Positions 8,936 to 17,735 are shown, numbered from the stretch's first letter. The stretch is DNA of 33,402 nucleotides from Faecalicatena contorta (GCF_021531895.1 NZ_JAFBIX010000028.1:1-33402), one strand, 5' to 3'. The notes: generated by a model from the letters alone, not told the origin. Made by a program: numbers and translations.

Positions 8936-9000
8936 CAATGTAACTGAAAACAGAGTGGGTGCGACCCATTCCGAAAATTTAAGTTAAGGAGGATAAGGCA

Positions 9001-9543
9001 ATGTCACGTATAGGAAGACTGCCAGTAGCAATCCCAGCAGGTGTAACTGTTGAAATTGCAGAGAATAATGTAGTGACTGTAAAAGGTCCAAAGGGAACAC
9101 TCGTAAGAGAACTTCCTACAGAGATGGAAATCAAAGTAGAAGGTGAAGAAGTAGTTGTAACAAGACCAAACGATTTAAAGAAAATGAAATCTTTACATGG
9201 TCTTACAAGAACACTGATCAACAACATGGTTGTTGGTGTAACGAATGGATATGAAAAAGTTCTGGAAGTTAACGGTGTTGGATATAGAGCAGCAAAATCT
9301 GGAAACAAACTGACACTGAACCTTGGATACTCTCATCCAGTAGAAATGGTTGATCCAGAAGGTCTTGAGACTGTTGTAGAAGGACAGAACAAGATCATCG
9401 TAAAAGGTATCAGCAAAGAAAAAGTAGGTCAGTATGCAGCTGAGATCAGAGATAAGAGAAGACCTGAGCCATATAAGGGCAAAGGTATTAAGTATGCTGA
9501 TGAAGTAATCAGACGTAAAGTCGGCAAGACAGGTAAGAAATAA
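9001..9543 (+). CDS. rplF: 50S ribosomal protein L6 (uL6)
   Basis: 180 residues in two homologous alpha/beta repeats. The family signature [16 protein letters not shown] is near the C-terminus, and the N-terminus [15 protein letters not shown] is canonical. L6 lies near the factor-binding stalk base. AAGGAGG at about 8986-8992 precedes the ATG after the long repeat-bearing spacer. Confidence 0.97.
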   Translation: MSRIGRLPVAIPAGVTVEIAENNVVTVKGPKGTLVRELPTEMEIKVEGEEVVVTRPNDLKKMKSLHGLTRTLINNMVVGVTNGYEKVLEVNGVGYRAAKSGNKLTLNLGYSHPVEMVDPEGLETVVEGQNKIIVKGISKEKVGQYAAEIRDKRRPEPYKGKGIKYADEVIRRKVGKTGKK

Positions 9544-9560
9544 GAAAGGAGAGTGTAAAA

Positions 9561-9929
9561 ATGGTTAGCAAAAAATCAAGAAGTGTCGTTCGTGTTAACA
9601 AACACAGAAAATTACGTAACCGTTTGAGCGGTACTGCTGAGTGCCCACGTTTAGCGGTATTTAGAAGTAACAATCATATGTATGCTCAGATCATTGATGA
9701 TACAGCTCACAATACTCTGGTTTCCGCATCCACTCTTCAGAAAGATGTGAAAGCAAACTTAGAGAAAACAAACAACGTTGAAGCAGCAGCATATCTTGGT
9801 AAAGTAATTGCTGAGAAAGCGTTGGAAAAAGGTATTAAAGACGTTGTCTTCGATAGAGGCGGATTTATTTACCAGGGCAAGATTCAGGCATTAGCAGACG
9901 CAGCTAGAGAAGCTGGGTTGAATTTCTAG
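9561..9929 (+). CDS. rplR: 50S ribosomal protein L18 (uL18)
   Basis: 122 residues with the basic N-terminal tail ([18 protein letters not shown]) that contacts 5S rRNA, and the C-terminal [23 protein letters not shown]18 carries 5S rRNA into the large subunit together with L5. AAAGGAGAG precedes the ATG. Length is standard. Confidence 0.96.
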   Translation: MVSKKSRSVVRVNKHRKLRNRLSGTAECPRLAVFRSNNHMYAQIIDDTAHNTLVSASTLQKDVKANLEKTNNVEAAAYLGKVIAEKALEKGIKDVVFDRGGFIYQGKIQALADAAREAGLNF

Positions 9930-9943
9930 AAGGAGGAGCACAC

Positions 9944-10453
9944 ATGAAACAAGAACGTATTGATGCTAGTCAGTTAGAATTAAATGAAAAAGTAGTATCA
10001 ATTAAACGTGTAACCAAAGTTGTTAAAGGTGGCCGTAATATGAGATTCACAGCTTTAGTAGTTGTTGGCGACGGAAATGGCCATGTTGGTGCAGGTTTAG
10101 GAAAAGCTACAGAAATTCCAGAAGCAATCCGCAAGGGAAAAGAAGATGCAGCTAAAAACCTCATCTCTGTAGCATTAGATGAAAATGAAAGTATTACACA
10201 TGATTTTATCGGTAAATTCGGAGGAGCTTCCGTATTACTTAAGAAAGCTCCAGAAGGTACTGGAGTGATTGCCGGTGGTCCGGCACGTGCCGTAATCGAG
10301 ATGGCAGGAATCAAGAATATCCGTACAAAATCTCTTGGTTCTAACAACAAACAGAATGTTGTTCTGGCTACGATCGATGGATTACGTCAGGTAAAGACTC
10401 CGGAAGAGGTTGCTAAGCTTCGCGGTAAATCTGTTGAAGAGATCTTAGGCTAA
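9944..10453 (+). CDS. rpsE: 30S ribosomal protein S5 (uS5)
   Basis: 169 residues, typical. The double-stranded-RNA-binding-like N-terminal half has [26 protein letters not shown] split across residues 25-50, and the C-terminal half has [16 protein letters not shown]5 controls decoding accuracy with S4; loop mutations give spectinomycin resistance. SD AAGGAGGAG lies just before the ATG. Confidence 0.97.
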   Translation: MKQERIDASQLELNEKVVSIKRVTKVVKGGRNMRFTALVVVGDGNGHVGAGLGKATEIPEAIRKGKEDAAKNLISVALDENESITHDFIGKFGGASVLLKKAPEGTGVIAGGPARAVIEMAGIKNIRTKSLGSNNKQNVVLATIDGLRQVKTPEEVAKLRGKSVEEILG

Positions 10454-10467
10454 GGAGGTAGATGAAG

Positions 10468-10647
10468 ATGGCAAACTTAAAAGTTACATTAGTAAAATCT
10501 ACAATTGGTGCTGTACCAAAGCATAAGAAGACTGTTGAAGCATTAGGCTTAAGAAAAGTAAACAAGACAGTTGAACTGCCGGATAATGCAGCAACAAGAG
10601 GTATGATTAAGCAGGTTCAACACCTGGTAAAAGTAGAAGAAGCATAA
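10468..10647 (+). CDS. rpmD: 50S ribosomal protein L30 (uL30)
   Basis: 59 residues from the ATG at 10468, 8 nt after AAGGAGGT (10452-10459). The in-frame ATG at 10462 is only two bases from the SD and is rejected. Conserved [23 protein letters not shown] is split by the family's turn at GAVPKHK. L30 is absent from some bacteria, so its presence here is a useful lineage character. Confidence 0.94.
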   Translation: MANLKVTLVKSTIGAVPKHKKTVEALGLRKVNKTVELPDNAATRGMIKQVQHLVKVEEA

Positions 10648-10675
10648 GTAATAATTCGGATAAGGAGGTGTCACA

Positions 10676-11116
10676 ATGGATTTATCAAACTTAAGACCTG
10701 CTGATGGAGCAAAACAGAGTGATAATTTCAGAAGAGGACGTGGACACGGTTCTGGAAATGGTAAGACAGCTGGTAAGGGACACAAAGGTCAGAAAGCTCG
10801 TTCTGGAGCAACAAGACCAGGTTTCGAAGGTGGTCAGATGCCATTATATAGAAGAATACCAAAGAGAGGTTTCACGAACAGAAACTCTAAGACAATCGTT
10901 GGTATTAATGTAAGCGCTCTTGAGGTATTTGATAATGATGCTGTTGTTTCTGTAGAGACTCTGATCGAACAGGGTATCGTTAAGAATCCAAGAGATGGTG
11001 TTAAGATTCTTGGAAATGGCGAACTTACAAAGAAACTTACAGTACAGGCAAATGCATTTAGTGCAGGCGCAGTAGAAAAGATTGAGGCTTTAGGTGGAAA
11101 AGCAGAGGTGATCTAA
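10676..11116 (+). CDS. rplO: 50S ribosomal protein L15 (uL15)
   Basis: 146 residues. The glycine- and arginine-rich N-terminal tail ([18 protein letters not shown]) penetrates 23S rRNA, and [18 protein letters not shown] is the family signature. AAGGAGGTG precedes the ATG. The stop overlaps the secY start by one base (TAATG), coupling the last spc ribosomal gene to the translocon gene. Confidence 0.96.
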   Translation: MDLSNLRPADGAKQSDNFRRGRGHGSGNGKTAGKGHKGQKARSGATRPGFEGGQMPLYRRIPKRGFTNRNSKTIVGINVSALEVFDNDAVVSVETLIEQGIVKNPRDGVKILGNGELTKKLTVQANAFSAGAVEKIEALGGKAEVI

Positions 11117-12432
11117 TGTTAGAAACATTCCGAAAGGCATTTCAAATTAAGGATATTCGCAAGAAAATCGGATATACGTTTTTAATGTTAATCGTGATAA
11201 GAATCGGATCACAGTTGCCGACACCGGGCGTGAATGCCGATTATATTAAGGAATTTTTTGCACAGAACACTGGTGAGGCGTTTAATTTGTTTAACGCTTT
11301 CACCGGTGGCTCTTTTGAGCAGATGTCTATATTTGCTCTGAGTATTACGCCGTACATTACATCTTCCATTATCATGCAGCTTCTTACAATTGCAATTCCA
11401 AAACTTGAAGAAATGCAAAAAGAAGGAGAAGATGGAAGAAAGAAGATTGTAGCTATCACTCGTTATCTGACAGTAGGACTTGCTTTGTTTGAGTCTACTG
11501 CCATGGCAGTCGGATTCGGACGTCAGGGATTATTGAAAGAATACAATTTTGTAAATGCTGCAATTGTAGTTCTGACACTTACAGCAGGATCTGCATTTTT
11601 GATGTGGATTGGTGAGAGAATTACAGAAAAGGGCGTAGGAAATGGTATTTCCATCGTGCTTGTAATTAATATTATCTCACGTATACCTAGTGATATGAAT
11701 TCACTGTTTGAGCAATTCGTTAAGGGAAAACCGATTGCATCTGCAGGACTTGCAGTTCTTGTTATCGTTGCAATTATCGTTGCTCTTGTAGTATTTGTCG
11801 TTATTCTTCAGGATGGTGAAAGAAGGATTGCGGTACAGTATTCTCAGAAAGTTGTTGGTAGAAAAACTTATGGTGGACAGTCCAGCAACATTCCTTTGAA
11901 AGTAAATACTGCCGGTGTAATTCCAATTATCTTTGCATCCTCATTAATGCAGTTCCCGATCGTAATTGCTTCATTCATGGGCAAAGGAAATGGGACTGGA
12001 ATTGGCAGCGAGATTTTACGAGGAATGAATCAGGGCAACTGGTGTAATCCAGAACATTTGAAATATACTTGGGGATTAATTGTATACATTATTCTGACTG
12101 TATTTTTTGCATATTTCTATACGTCCATTACATTTAATCCGTTAGAGATTGCAAACAATATGAAGAAAAATGGTGGCTTTATTCCAGGTATTCGTCCGGG
12201 AAAACCAACGGTTGAATATCTGACCAAGATATTGAATTATATTATATTTATTGGAGCATGTGGTCTTGTAGTTATACAGATTATCCCGATTTTCTTTAAT
12301 GGATGGCTGGGAGCAAGTGTATCGTTCGGAGGTACATCGTTGATCATTATTGTCAGTGTTATTCTGGAAACTATGAAACAAATCGAATCACAGACACTTG
12401 TTCGCAATTATAAAGGATTTTTGAATAGTTAA
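11116..12432 (+). CDS. secY: Preprotein translocase channel subunit SecY
   Basis: 438 residues with ten hydrophobic segments, the family topology. The N-terminal ALKIKDIRKKI-like helix, the PGVNADYI segment, the cytoplasmic loop RRIAVQYSQKVVGRKTYGG and the loop FIPGIRPGKPTVEYL are all recognisable. SecY forms the membrane pore with SecE and SecG, which are not in this window. It has no independent strong ribosome binding site beyond the coupled TAATG junction, so output depends on rplO translation. Confidence 0.97.
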   Translation: MLETFRKAFQIKDIRKKIGYTFLMLIVIRIGSQLPTPGVNADYIKEFFAQNTGEAFNLFNAFTGGSFEQMSIFALSITPYITSSIIMQLLTIAIPKLEEMQKEGEDGRKKIVAITRYLTVGLALFESTAMAVGFGRQGLLKEYNFVNAAIVVLTLTAGSAFLMWIGERITEKGVGNGISIVLVINIISRIPSDMNSLFEQFVKGKPIASAGLAVLVIVAIIVALVVFVVILQDGERRIAVQYSQKVVGRKTYGGQSSNIPLKVNTAGVIPIIFASSLMQFPIVIASFMGKGNGTGIGSEILRGMNQGNWCNPEHLKYTWGLIVYIILTVFFAYFYTSITFNPLEIANNMKKNGGFIPGIRPGKPTVEYLTKILNYIIFIGACGLVVIQIIPIFFNGWLGASVSFGGTSLIIIVSVILETMKQIESQTLVRNYKGFLNS

Positions 12433-12443
12433 TGAACGAATGA

Positions 12444-12477
12444 TTTTGACTCGCGGAATTTTTTTCGCGGGTTAAAA
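12444..12477 (+). other. Hairpin with T-rich loop between secY and adk
   Basis: TTTTGACTCGCG (12444-12455) pairs with CGCGGGTTAAAA (12466-12477) over 12 positions, two of them G-U. The loop contains seven T residues. There is no T tract after the stem, so it is not a standard terminator. It could be a processing site or pause signal. A TTGACT is embedded in the left arm, but no -10 lies at proper distance. Confidence 0.45.
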
Positions 12478-12485
12478 TACTATAA

Positions 12486-13145
<660 letters not shown>

Positions 13146-13149
13146 GAAC

Positions 13150-13911
13150 ATGCCAATCACAATCAAATCGTCCAGAGAAATTGAATTAATGACTGAAGCC
13201 GGACGTATATTGGAAATTGTTCATAACGAATTAGGAAAGGCTCTGCGACCAGGAATGAGTACCAAGGATATCGATCGTCTGGGTGAAGAAATCATCCGCA
13301 GTTACGGTTGTATTCCATCATTTCTTAATTATAATGGATATCCAGCATCTATCTGTGTATCTGTGAATGAGGAAGTGGTTCATGGAATTCCTGACAAGCA
13401 TCGAATTATTCGTGAAGGTGATATTGTCAGCCTGGATGCCGGAGTCATTTACAAAGGATATCATTCCGATGCCGCGAGAACTCACGGCATCGGAACAATC
13501 AGCAAGGAAGCAGAAGATCTGATTAGAATAACCAGAGAATGCTTCTTTGAAGGTATAAAATACGCAAAAGAAGGCAATTATTTATTTGACATTTCGGCAG
13601 CAATTGGCAATTATGCGCAGGAGCGTGGTTATGGAGTCGTTCGTGATCTGTGCGGACATGGAATTGGGACTGCGTTGCATGAAGCTCCTGAAATACCGAA
13701 TTATAAGATGAACAGAAAAGGTGTAAAGCTGAAAGCCGGAATGACTTTGGCAATTGAACCGATGATTAACATAGGAACCTGGGAGGTTGACTGGTTAGAT
13801 GACGACTGGACTGTTGTATCCAGAGACCGCTCACTTTCAGCGCATTATGAAAACACGGTATTAATTACCAAAGATGAACCGATACTTTTAACCTTGACCC
13901 AAGACAGCTAG
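13150..13911 (+). CDS. map: Methionine aminopeptidase type I
   Basis: 253 residues; removes the initiator methionine from nascent proteins, acting at the ribosome with a two-metal centre. The metal-ligand regions are visible: SLDAGVIYKGYHSDAART (two Asp), CGHGIGTALHEAPEI (His), LAIEPMINIG (Glu) and SAHYENTVLIT (Glu). There is no N-terminal zinc-finger extension. The gene starts 4 nt after the adk stop, with GGAG inside the adk tail. Confidence 0.97.
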   Translation: MPITIKSSREIELMTEAGRILEIVHNELGKALRPGMSTKDIDRLGEEIIRSYGCIPSFLNYNGYPASICVSVNEEVVHGIPDKHRIIREGDIVSLDAGVIYKGYHSDAARTHGIGTISKEAEDLIRITRECFFEGIKYAKEGNYLFDISAAIGNYAQERGYGVVRDLCGHGIGTALHEAPEIPNYKMNRKGVKLKAGMTLAIEPMINIGTWEVDWLDDDWTVVSRDRSLSAHYENTVLITKDEPILLTLTQDS

Positions 13912-13922
13912 GAGACGCAGTT

Positions 13923-14183
13923 ATGGACAGATATCAGACAGGAATGCTTGCAAAATCAAAAGCGGGTCATGACACCGGTAAGGTTTATGTTATAATGGAC
14001 ATTGACGACACATATGTATATTTAGCGGATGGCAGAATTAGAACATTAGATAAGTTAAAAAGAAAAAAGAAAAAACATGTTCAGATTATTTGCAAAAAAT
14101 ATGATGTCACCGCAATTGATGACGTAGCAATCAAACGGATACTTAAGGAATGGAATAAAGAAGGAAAAAATCAGGAGGAATAA
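13923..14183 (+). CDS. KOW-domain RNA-binding protein, L14e-like
   Basis: 86 residues with an N-terminal KOW/SH3-like fold (GMLAKSKAGHDTGKVYVIM) resembling the archaeal-eukaryal L14e/L6e/L27e group, then a strongly basic stretch KRKKKKH and a short acidic helix. It lies 11 nt after map and 3 nt before infA, with AGGAG overlapping the map stop. Homologs occupy the same place in many Clostridia. Position and charge suggest a ribosome- or rRNA-associated role, but none has been established as far as I know. Confidence 0.75.
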   Translation: MDRYQTGMLAKSKAGHDTGKVYVIMDIDDTYVYLADGRIRTLDKLKRKKKKHVQIICKKYDVTAIDDVAIKRILKEWNKEGKNQEE

Positions 14184-14186
14184 AAC

Positions 14187-14405
14187 ATGTCAAAAGCTGA
14201 CGTTATTGAAATTGAAGGAACTGTAGTAGAAAAATTACCGAACGCAATGTTCCAGGTTGAGTTAGAGAATGGCCATCAGGTACTTGCACATATCAGTGGA
14301 AAGCTGAGAATGAACTTTATCAAAATCTTACCTGGCGATAAGGTAACATTGGAATTATCTCCATATGACCTTTCAAAGGGAAGAATTATCTGGAGAGATA
14401 AATAA
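14187..14405 (+). CDS. infA: Translation initiation factor IF-1
   Basis: 72 residues, the invariant size, S1/OB fold. It includes the conserved [20 protein letters not shown] and [21 protein letters not shown] segments, each with few changes from other Gram-positives. IF-1 occupies the 30S A site during initiation. AGGAGGAA within the end of the KOW gene is its ribosome binding site. No terminator follows; an internal promoter does. Confidence 0.97.
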   Translation: MSKADVIEIEGTVVEKLPNAMFQVELENGHQVLAHISGKLRMNFIKILPGDKVTLELSPYDLSKGRIIWRDK

Positions 14406-14419
14406 TATAAAATTATCTA

Positions 14420-14449
14420 TTGACTTTGTTTGACAACAAGTGTTATACT
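14420..14449 (+). promoter_or_regulatory. Internal promoter upstream of rpmJ and the alpha cluster
   Basis: TTGACT (14420-14425) and TATACT (14444-14449) are 18 bp apart. A second TTGACA at 14430-14435 has only a poor match at 15 bp (TATAAG). Downstream, AAGCAC/GTGCTT (near 14455-14475) makes a short hairpin in the new transcript. This promoter would supply rpmJ, rpsM, rpsK, rpsD, rpoA and rplQ independently. Confidence 0.6.
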
Positions 14450-14551
14450 ATATAAGCACGTTTTTGGGTGCTTTAATATTGATGCGTATTTTTAAGCATT
14501 CAGGATGTGAGAGAACTATAGACATAGCAATGGATGAAAGGAGGATCCCCC

Positions 14552-14665
14552 GTGAAGGTTAGATCATCAGTAAAACCAATTTGCGAAAAATGTAAAGTTA
14601 TTAAAAGAAAAGGAAGCATTCGCATTATCTGCGAAAATCCGAAGCATAAACAAAGACAGGGATAG
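14552..14665 (+). CDS. rpmJ: 50S ribosomal protein L36 (bL36), zinc form
   Basis: 37 residues from a GTG start 5 nt after GGAGGA (14540-14545). [17 protein letters not shown] is canonical, and the zinc ligands C11, C14, C27 and H32 are all present. L36 is the smallest large-subunit protein and stabilises 23S rRNA domain packing. It is separated from rpsM by a 300-nt structured spacer. Confidence 0.95.
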   Translation: MKVRSSVKPICEKCKVIKRKGSIRIICENPKHKQRQG

Positions 14666-14666
14666 G

Positions 14667-14715
14667 CACTGAACATTCAGTGAGAAGGCCGTTCGATGAG
14701 CAGAGCAAATCGAAC
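14667..14715 (+). repeat. REP-like palindromic pair after rpmJ
   Basis: CACTGAA/TTCAGTG (14667-14673/14676-14682) is followed by GTTCGAT/ATCGAAC (14691-14697/14709-14715). The second stem is of the same CGTTCG..CGAAC type as those in the rplW-rplB and rpsM-rpsK spacers. Confidence 0.5.
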
Positions 14716-14754
14716 ATTCTTATGTTTATGAACAAATTAGGCGGCTGATAGTAG

Positions 14755-14935
14755 ACACGCCAGGAGGTGTGTAGACTATTTGATATACAAGGAACACCTG
14801 TAGCCGGTGCTTTTCCTCGTATATTGCTTCTAATGCCGGCCCGTCATTACCGTTCATACGGTGGCCGGAAAGGGCATGGATACCGAACATGCCTGGGTAA
14901 TGCTAAGGCAGAACCCCTATTAAAGTCGATGTAAA
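14755..14935 (+). ncRNA. Structured leader of rpsM, candidate S4-type r-protein leader
   Basis: At least four hairpins are present. ACACGCC/GGTGTGT (14755-14761/14766-14772) has an AGGA loop. A three-part stem joins ATATAC/GTATAT (14783-14788/14819-14824), AGGAA/TTCCT and CACC/GGTG. CCGGCC/GGCCGG (14836-14841/14863-14868) is topped by ACCG/CGGT. GGCATG/CATGCC is at 14873-14878/14888-14893. The region is more GC-rich than its flanks. In enterobacteria S4 represses the alpha operon by binding just upstream of rpsM, and rpsD is in this operon, so an S4-binding leader is the natural guess. That ligand is inference. Confidence 0.55.
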
Positions 14936-14965
14936 AAAATCAAAAAGAAAATGGAGGAAATTCAC

Positions 14966-15334
14966 ATGGCTCGTATAGCAGGTGTAGATTTACCAAGAGA
15001 CAAACGTGTTGAGATCGGATTAACTTATATCTACGGAATCGGTAGACCGAGTGCAACCCGTATTTTAGCACAGGCAGGAGTTGATCCTGATATTCGCTGT
15101 AGAGATCTTACAGACGAAGATGTAAAGAAAATCAGTGCAGTAATTGATGAGACTCAGGTAGTAGAAGGTGATCTTCGTAGAGAGATCGCTCTGAACATCA
15201 AGAGATTGCAGGAGATCGGATGCTATAGAGGAATCCGTCACAGAAAAGGACTTCCGGTTCGTGGTCAGAAGACTAAGACAAATGCAAGAACAAGAAAAGG
15301 TCCTAAGAGAACAGTAGCAAATAAGAAGAAATAG
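14966..15334 (+). CDS. rpsM: 30S ribosomal protein S13 (uS13)
   Basis: 122 residues from the ATG at 14966, 8 nt after GGAGG (14953-14957). The in-frame ATG at 14951 overlaps that SD and is rejected. [14 protein letters not shown] and [24 protein letters not shown] (split by its Gly turn) are diagnostic. S13 pairs with S19 and contacts both subunit bridge and tRNA. It is the first gene of the alpha cluster. Confidence 0.96.
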   Translation: MARIAGVDLPRDKRVEIGLTYIYGIGRPSATRILAQAGVDPDIRCRDLTDEDVKKISAVIDETQVVEGDLRREIALNIKRLQEIGCYRGIRHRKGLPVRGQKTKTNARTRKGPKRTVANKKK

Positions 15335-15343
15335 GCTGAAAGC

Positions 15344-15439
15344 AACTTAGTGAGAGCAAGTTAAAAACGCAGCTCGAATTTAGTGCGAGGCCGTTCGCGA
15401 ATCTTAGTGAATGCATAGCATGAGCTTAGCTGAGCGAAC
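15344..15439 (+). repeat. Palindromic units in the rpsM-rpsK spacer
   Basis: Three stems follow one another: AACTT/AAGTT (15344-15348/15358-15362), CTCG/CGAG (15373-15376/15385-15388) and GTTCGC/GCGAAC (15393-15398/15434-15439). Each encloses a TTAGTG or TTAGCTGA word. The word pattern and the outer CGTTCG stem match the other ribosomal spacers. Confidence 0.55.
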
Positions 15440-15474
15440 ATACCAAAAAAAAGAAAGTGTAGGTTAGTTTTATT

Positions 15475-15870
15475 ATGGCAAAGAAAGTTACAAAGAAAGT
15501 GACAAAGAAACGTGTCAAGAAAAACGTTGAACACGGACAGGCTCACATCCAGTCATCTTTTAATAACACAATCGTTACTTTAACAGATGCACAGGGAAAT
15601 GCTCTTTCATGGGCAAGTGCAGGCGGTCTGGGATTTAGAGGTTCAAGGAAATCTACCCCTTATGCAGCTCAGATGGCAGCTGAGACAGCAGCTAAAGCAG
15701 CATTGGTACATGGTTTGAAATCAGTTGACGTAATGGTTAAAGGACCAGGTTCAGGTAGAGAAGCAGCAATCCGTGCCCTTCAGGCATGTGGAATCGATGT
15801 AACAAGCATTAAGGATGTTACTCCAGTACCACACAATGGTTGCCGTCCACCGAAACGCAGAAGAGTCTAA
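15475..15870 (+). CDS. rpsK: 30S ribosomal protein S11 (uS11)
   Basis: 131 residues. A lysine-rich N-terminus precedes the conserved core, with [20 protein letters not shown] and the C-terminal [19 protein letters not shown]11 forms the platform that faces mRNA and pairs with S21. The ribosome binding site is unusually weak: the best match is AGGT at 15461-15464, 10 nt before the ATG. It also lies 140 nt from rpsM, so coupling is not evident. Confidence 0.95.
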   Translation: MAKKVTKKVTKKRVKKNVEHGQAHIQSSFNNTIVTLTDAQGNALSWASAGGLGFRGSRKSTPYAAQMAAETAAKAALVHGLKSVDVMVKGPGSGREAAIRALQACGIDVTSIKDVTPVPHNGCRPPKRRRV

Positions 15871-15936
15871 TTATCAATTAATAGTTCACGTTGACGGATT
15901 GATTTATCCGAATTTAAATAGGAGGAAAACAAAAAC

Positions 15937-16530
15937 ATGGCAGTAAATAGAGTTCCGGTTCTTAAAAGATGCAGATCCCTTGGTATGGATCCGGTATATT
16001 TAGGAATTGATAAAAAGTCTAACAGACAGTTGAAAAGATCAAATAGAAAAATGAGCGAGTATGGTCTTCAGTTACATGAAAAACAGAAAGCTAAATTTAT
16101 CTATGGTGTATTAGAGAAACCTTTCAGAAACTACTTTGAGAAAGCTCAGCGTATGAGTGGTATGACAGGTGACAACCTGATGAAAATGCTGGAATCCAGA
16201 TTAGATAACGTAGTATTCCGTCTGGGCCTTGCAAGAACAAGACGTGAAGCCAGACAGATCGTTGATCACAAGCATGTTCTTGTAAATGGAAAGCAGATCA
16301 ACATTCCATCTTACCTGATCAAAGCAGGCGATGTAATTGAAATCAAAGAATCTAAGAAGAGCTCACCAAGATATAAAGAAATCGTTGAGGTTACAGGCGG
16401 ACGTCTGGTTCCAGAATGGTTAGAAGCTGATCTTGAGAACCTGAAAGGAACAGTAAAAGAACTTCCAAGACGTGAAGAAATTGATGTTCCTGTAGATGAG
16501 ATGTTAATCGTCGAATTATATTCTAAATAA
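15937..16530 (+). CDS. rpsD: 30S ribosomal protein S4 (uS4)
   Basis: 197 residues. The S4 RNA-binding domain is clear around residues 85-150 (MLESRLDNVVFRLGLARTR, then VNGKQINIPSYLIKAGD). The N-terminal region lacks a four-cysteine zinc site, having only C12, so this is a zinc-free form. S4 starts 30S assembly and often regulates its own operon. Placement inside the alpha cluster differs from Bacillus, where rpsD is separate. AGGAGG (15920-15925) precedes the ATG. Confidence 0.96.
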   Translation: MAVNRVPVLKRCRSLGMDPVYLGIDKKSNRQLKRSNRKMSEYGLQLHEKQKAKFIYGVLEKPFRNYFEKAQRMSGMTGDNLMKMLESRLDNVVFRLGLARTRREARQIVDHKHVLVNGKQINIPSYLIKAGDVIEIKESKKSSPRYKEIVEVTGGRLVPEWLEADLENLKGTVKELPRREEIDVPVDEMLIVELYSK

Positions 16531-16560
16531 TAACCCGTAACACCACAGGAGGTGGACTTA

Positions 16561-17520
16561 GTGTTTGATTTTAATAAACCCAACATTGAAATAACTGAGA
16601 TTTCAGAAGATAAAAAGTATGGAAGATTTGTTGTAGAACCGCTGGAAAGAGGTTATGGTACAACATTAGGAAACTCTCTTAGAAGAATTATGCTTTCATC
16701 TTTGCCAGGAGCTGCAATCAGCCAGGTAAAGATTGATGGTGTTCTTCATGAGTTCAGTTCTATTCCGGGTGTTAAGGAAGATGTTACTGAGATTATCATG
16801 AACTTGAAATCTTTGGCTATCAAGAATACATCTGAGACAGATGAACCGAAGACAGCTTATATTGAATTCGAAGGAGAAGGCGTTGTTACGGCAGCGGACA
16901 TCCAGGTGGATCAGGATATCGAGATCATGAATCCAGAGACCGTTATTGCAACATTAAACGGCGGGGCAGACAGCAAATTATACATGGAACTCACCATTAC
17001 AAAGGGCAGAGGGTATGTAAGTTCTGATAAAAATAAAAACGATGAATTACCAATTGCAGTAATTCCAATCGATTCTATTTACACCCCGGTGGAACGTGTG
17101 AACCTCACTGTTGAAAACACACGTGTTGGACAGATTACAGACTTTGATAAGTTGACATTAGATGTGTACACTAATGGTACACTGCTTCCGGATGAAGCAG
17201 TCAGCCTGGCTGCAAAAGTGTTAAGCGAACATCTGAAACTCTTTATCGACCTGTCTGAAGTGGCTCAGGCTGCTGAAGTAATGATTGAAAAAGAAGATGA
17301 TGAAAAAGAAAAAGTTCTTGAAATGAGTATTGACGAATTAGAATTATCTGTTCGTTCTTACAACTGCCTGAAGAGAGCAGGAATTAATACTGTAGAAGAA
17401 CTTACGAACAGAACACCGGAAGATATGATGAAAGTACGTAACCTTGGACGTAAGTCTTTGGAAGAAGTACTTGCAAAATTAGATGAATTAGGATTAAGCT
17501 TAAGCAGAGGCGAAGAGTAG
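16561..17520 (+). CDS. rpoA: RNA polymerase alpha subunit
   Basis: 319 residues from the GTG at 16561, 7 nt after AGGAGGT (16547-16553). An in-frame GTG at 16552 is inside the SD and is rejected; [11 protein letters not shown] matches the family start. The N-terminal dimerisation domain (with [20 protein letters not shown]) spans about 1-230. An acidic linker with EKEDDEKEK leads to the C-terminal domain with [18 protein letters not shown] and [12 protein letters not shown], which contacts UP elements and regulators. Confidence 0.97.
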   Translation: MFDFNKPNIEITEISEDKKYGRFVVEPLERGYGTTLGNSLRRIMLSSLPGAAISQVKIDGVLHEFSSIPGVKEDVTEIIMNLKSLAIKNTSETDEPKTAYIEFEGEGVVTAADIQVDQDIEIMNPETVIATLNGGADSKLYMELTITKGRGYVSSDKNKNDELPIAVIPIDSIYTPVERVNLTVENTRVGQITDFDKLTLDVYTNGTLLPDEAVSLAAKVLSEHLKLFIDLSEVAQAAEVMIEKEDDEKEKVLEMSIDELELSVRSYNCLKRAGINTVEELTNRTPEDMMKVRNLGRKSLEEVLAKLDELGLSLSRGEE

Positions 17521-17521
17521 A

Positions 17522-17712
17522 ACACTTAACGAATGCAAGCTGTAAGCGAAGCATGAGTTTAGTGTGAACTCTGTCCTTCGGAACTTAATGAGCGCGAGTG
17601 TAAGCGAAGTGCGATTTAGTAAGAAGGACTTCCATCAAAATGATTTTCACCAGTAAGCCCGAAGTGCGTGGTGAAGCATTTGGCTAGTAAGCCCGAAGAA
17701 GCATAACCAAGT
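17522..17712 (+). repeat. Four REP-like hairpin units between rpoA and rplQ
   Basis: Unit 1 pairs ACACTTAA with TTTAGTGT (17522-17529/17558-17565). Unit 2 pairs GTCCTTC with GAAGGAC (17573-17579/17623-17629) around ACTTAA/TTTAGT. Both share TGTAAGCGAAG (17541-17551 and 17599-17609). Unit 3 pairs TTCACCA with TGGTGAA (17646-17652/17669-17675). Unit 4 pairs TTGG with CCAA (17680-17683/17707-17710). Units 3 and 4 share AGTAAGCCCGAAG (17652-17664 and 17686-17698). The array fills nearly the whole transcribed spacer. Confidence 0.65.
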
Positions 17713-17735
17713 GTTATTAATGGAGGATTTGAAAA

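Noticed and set aside
14767-14934. A 55-codon open frame starting with GTG inside the rpsM leader
   Set aside because: The GTG overlaps its only possible SD, there is no other start, and the bases are accounted for by paired stems. A frame of this length can arise by chance in this region.
17522-17712. A CRISPR array in the rpoA-rplQ spacer
   Set aside because: The repeated cores are 11-13 nt, imperfect and unevenly spaced, and no cas gene is nearby.
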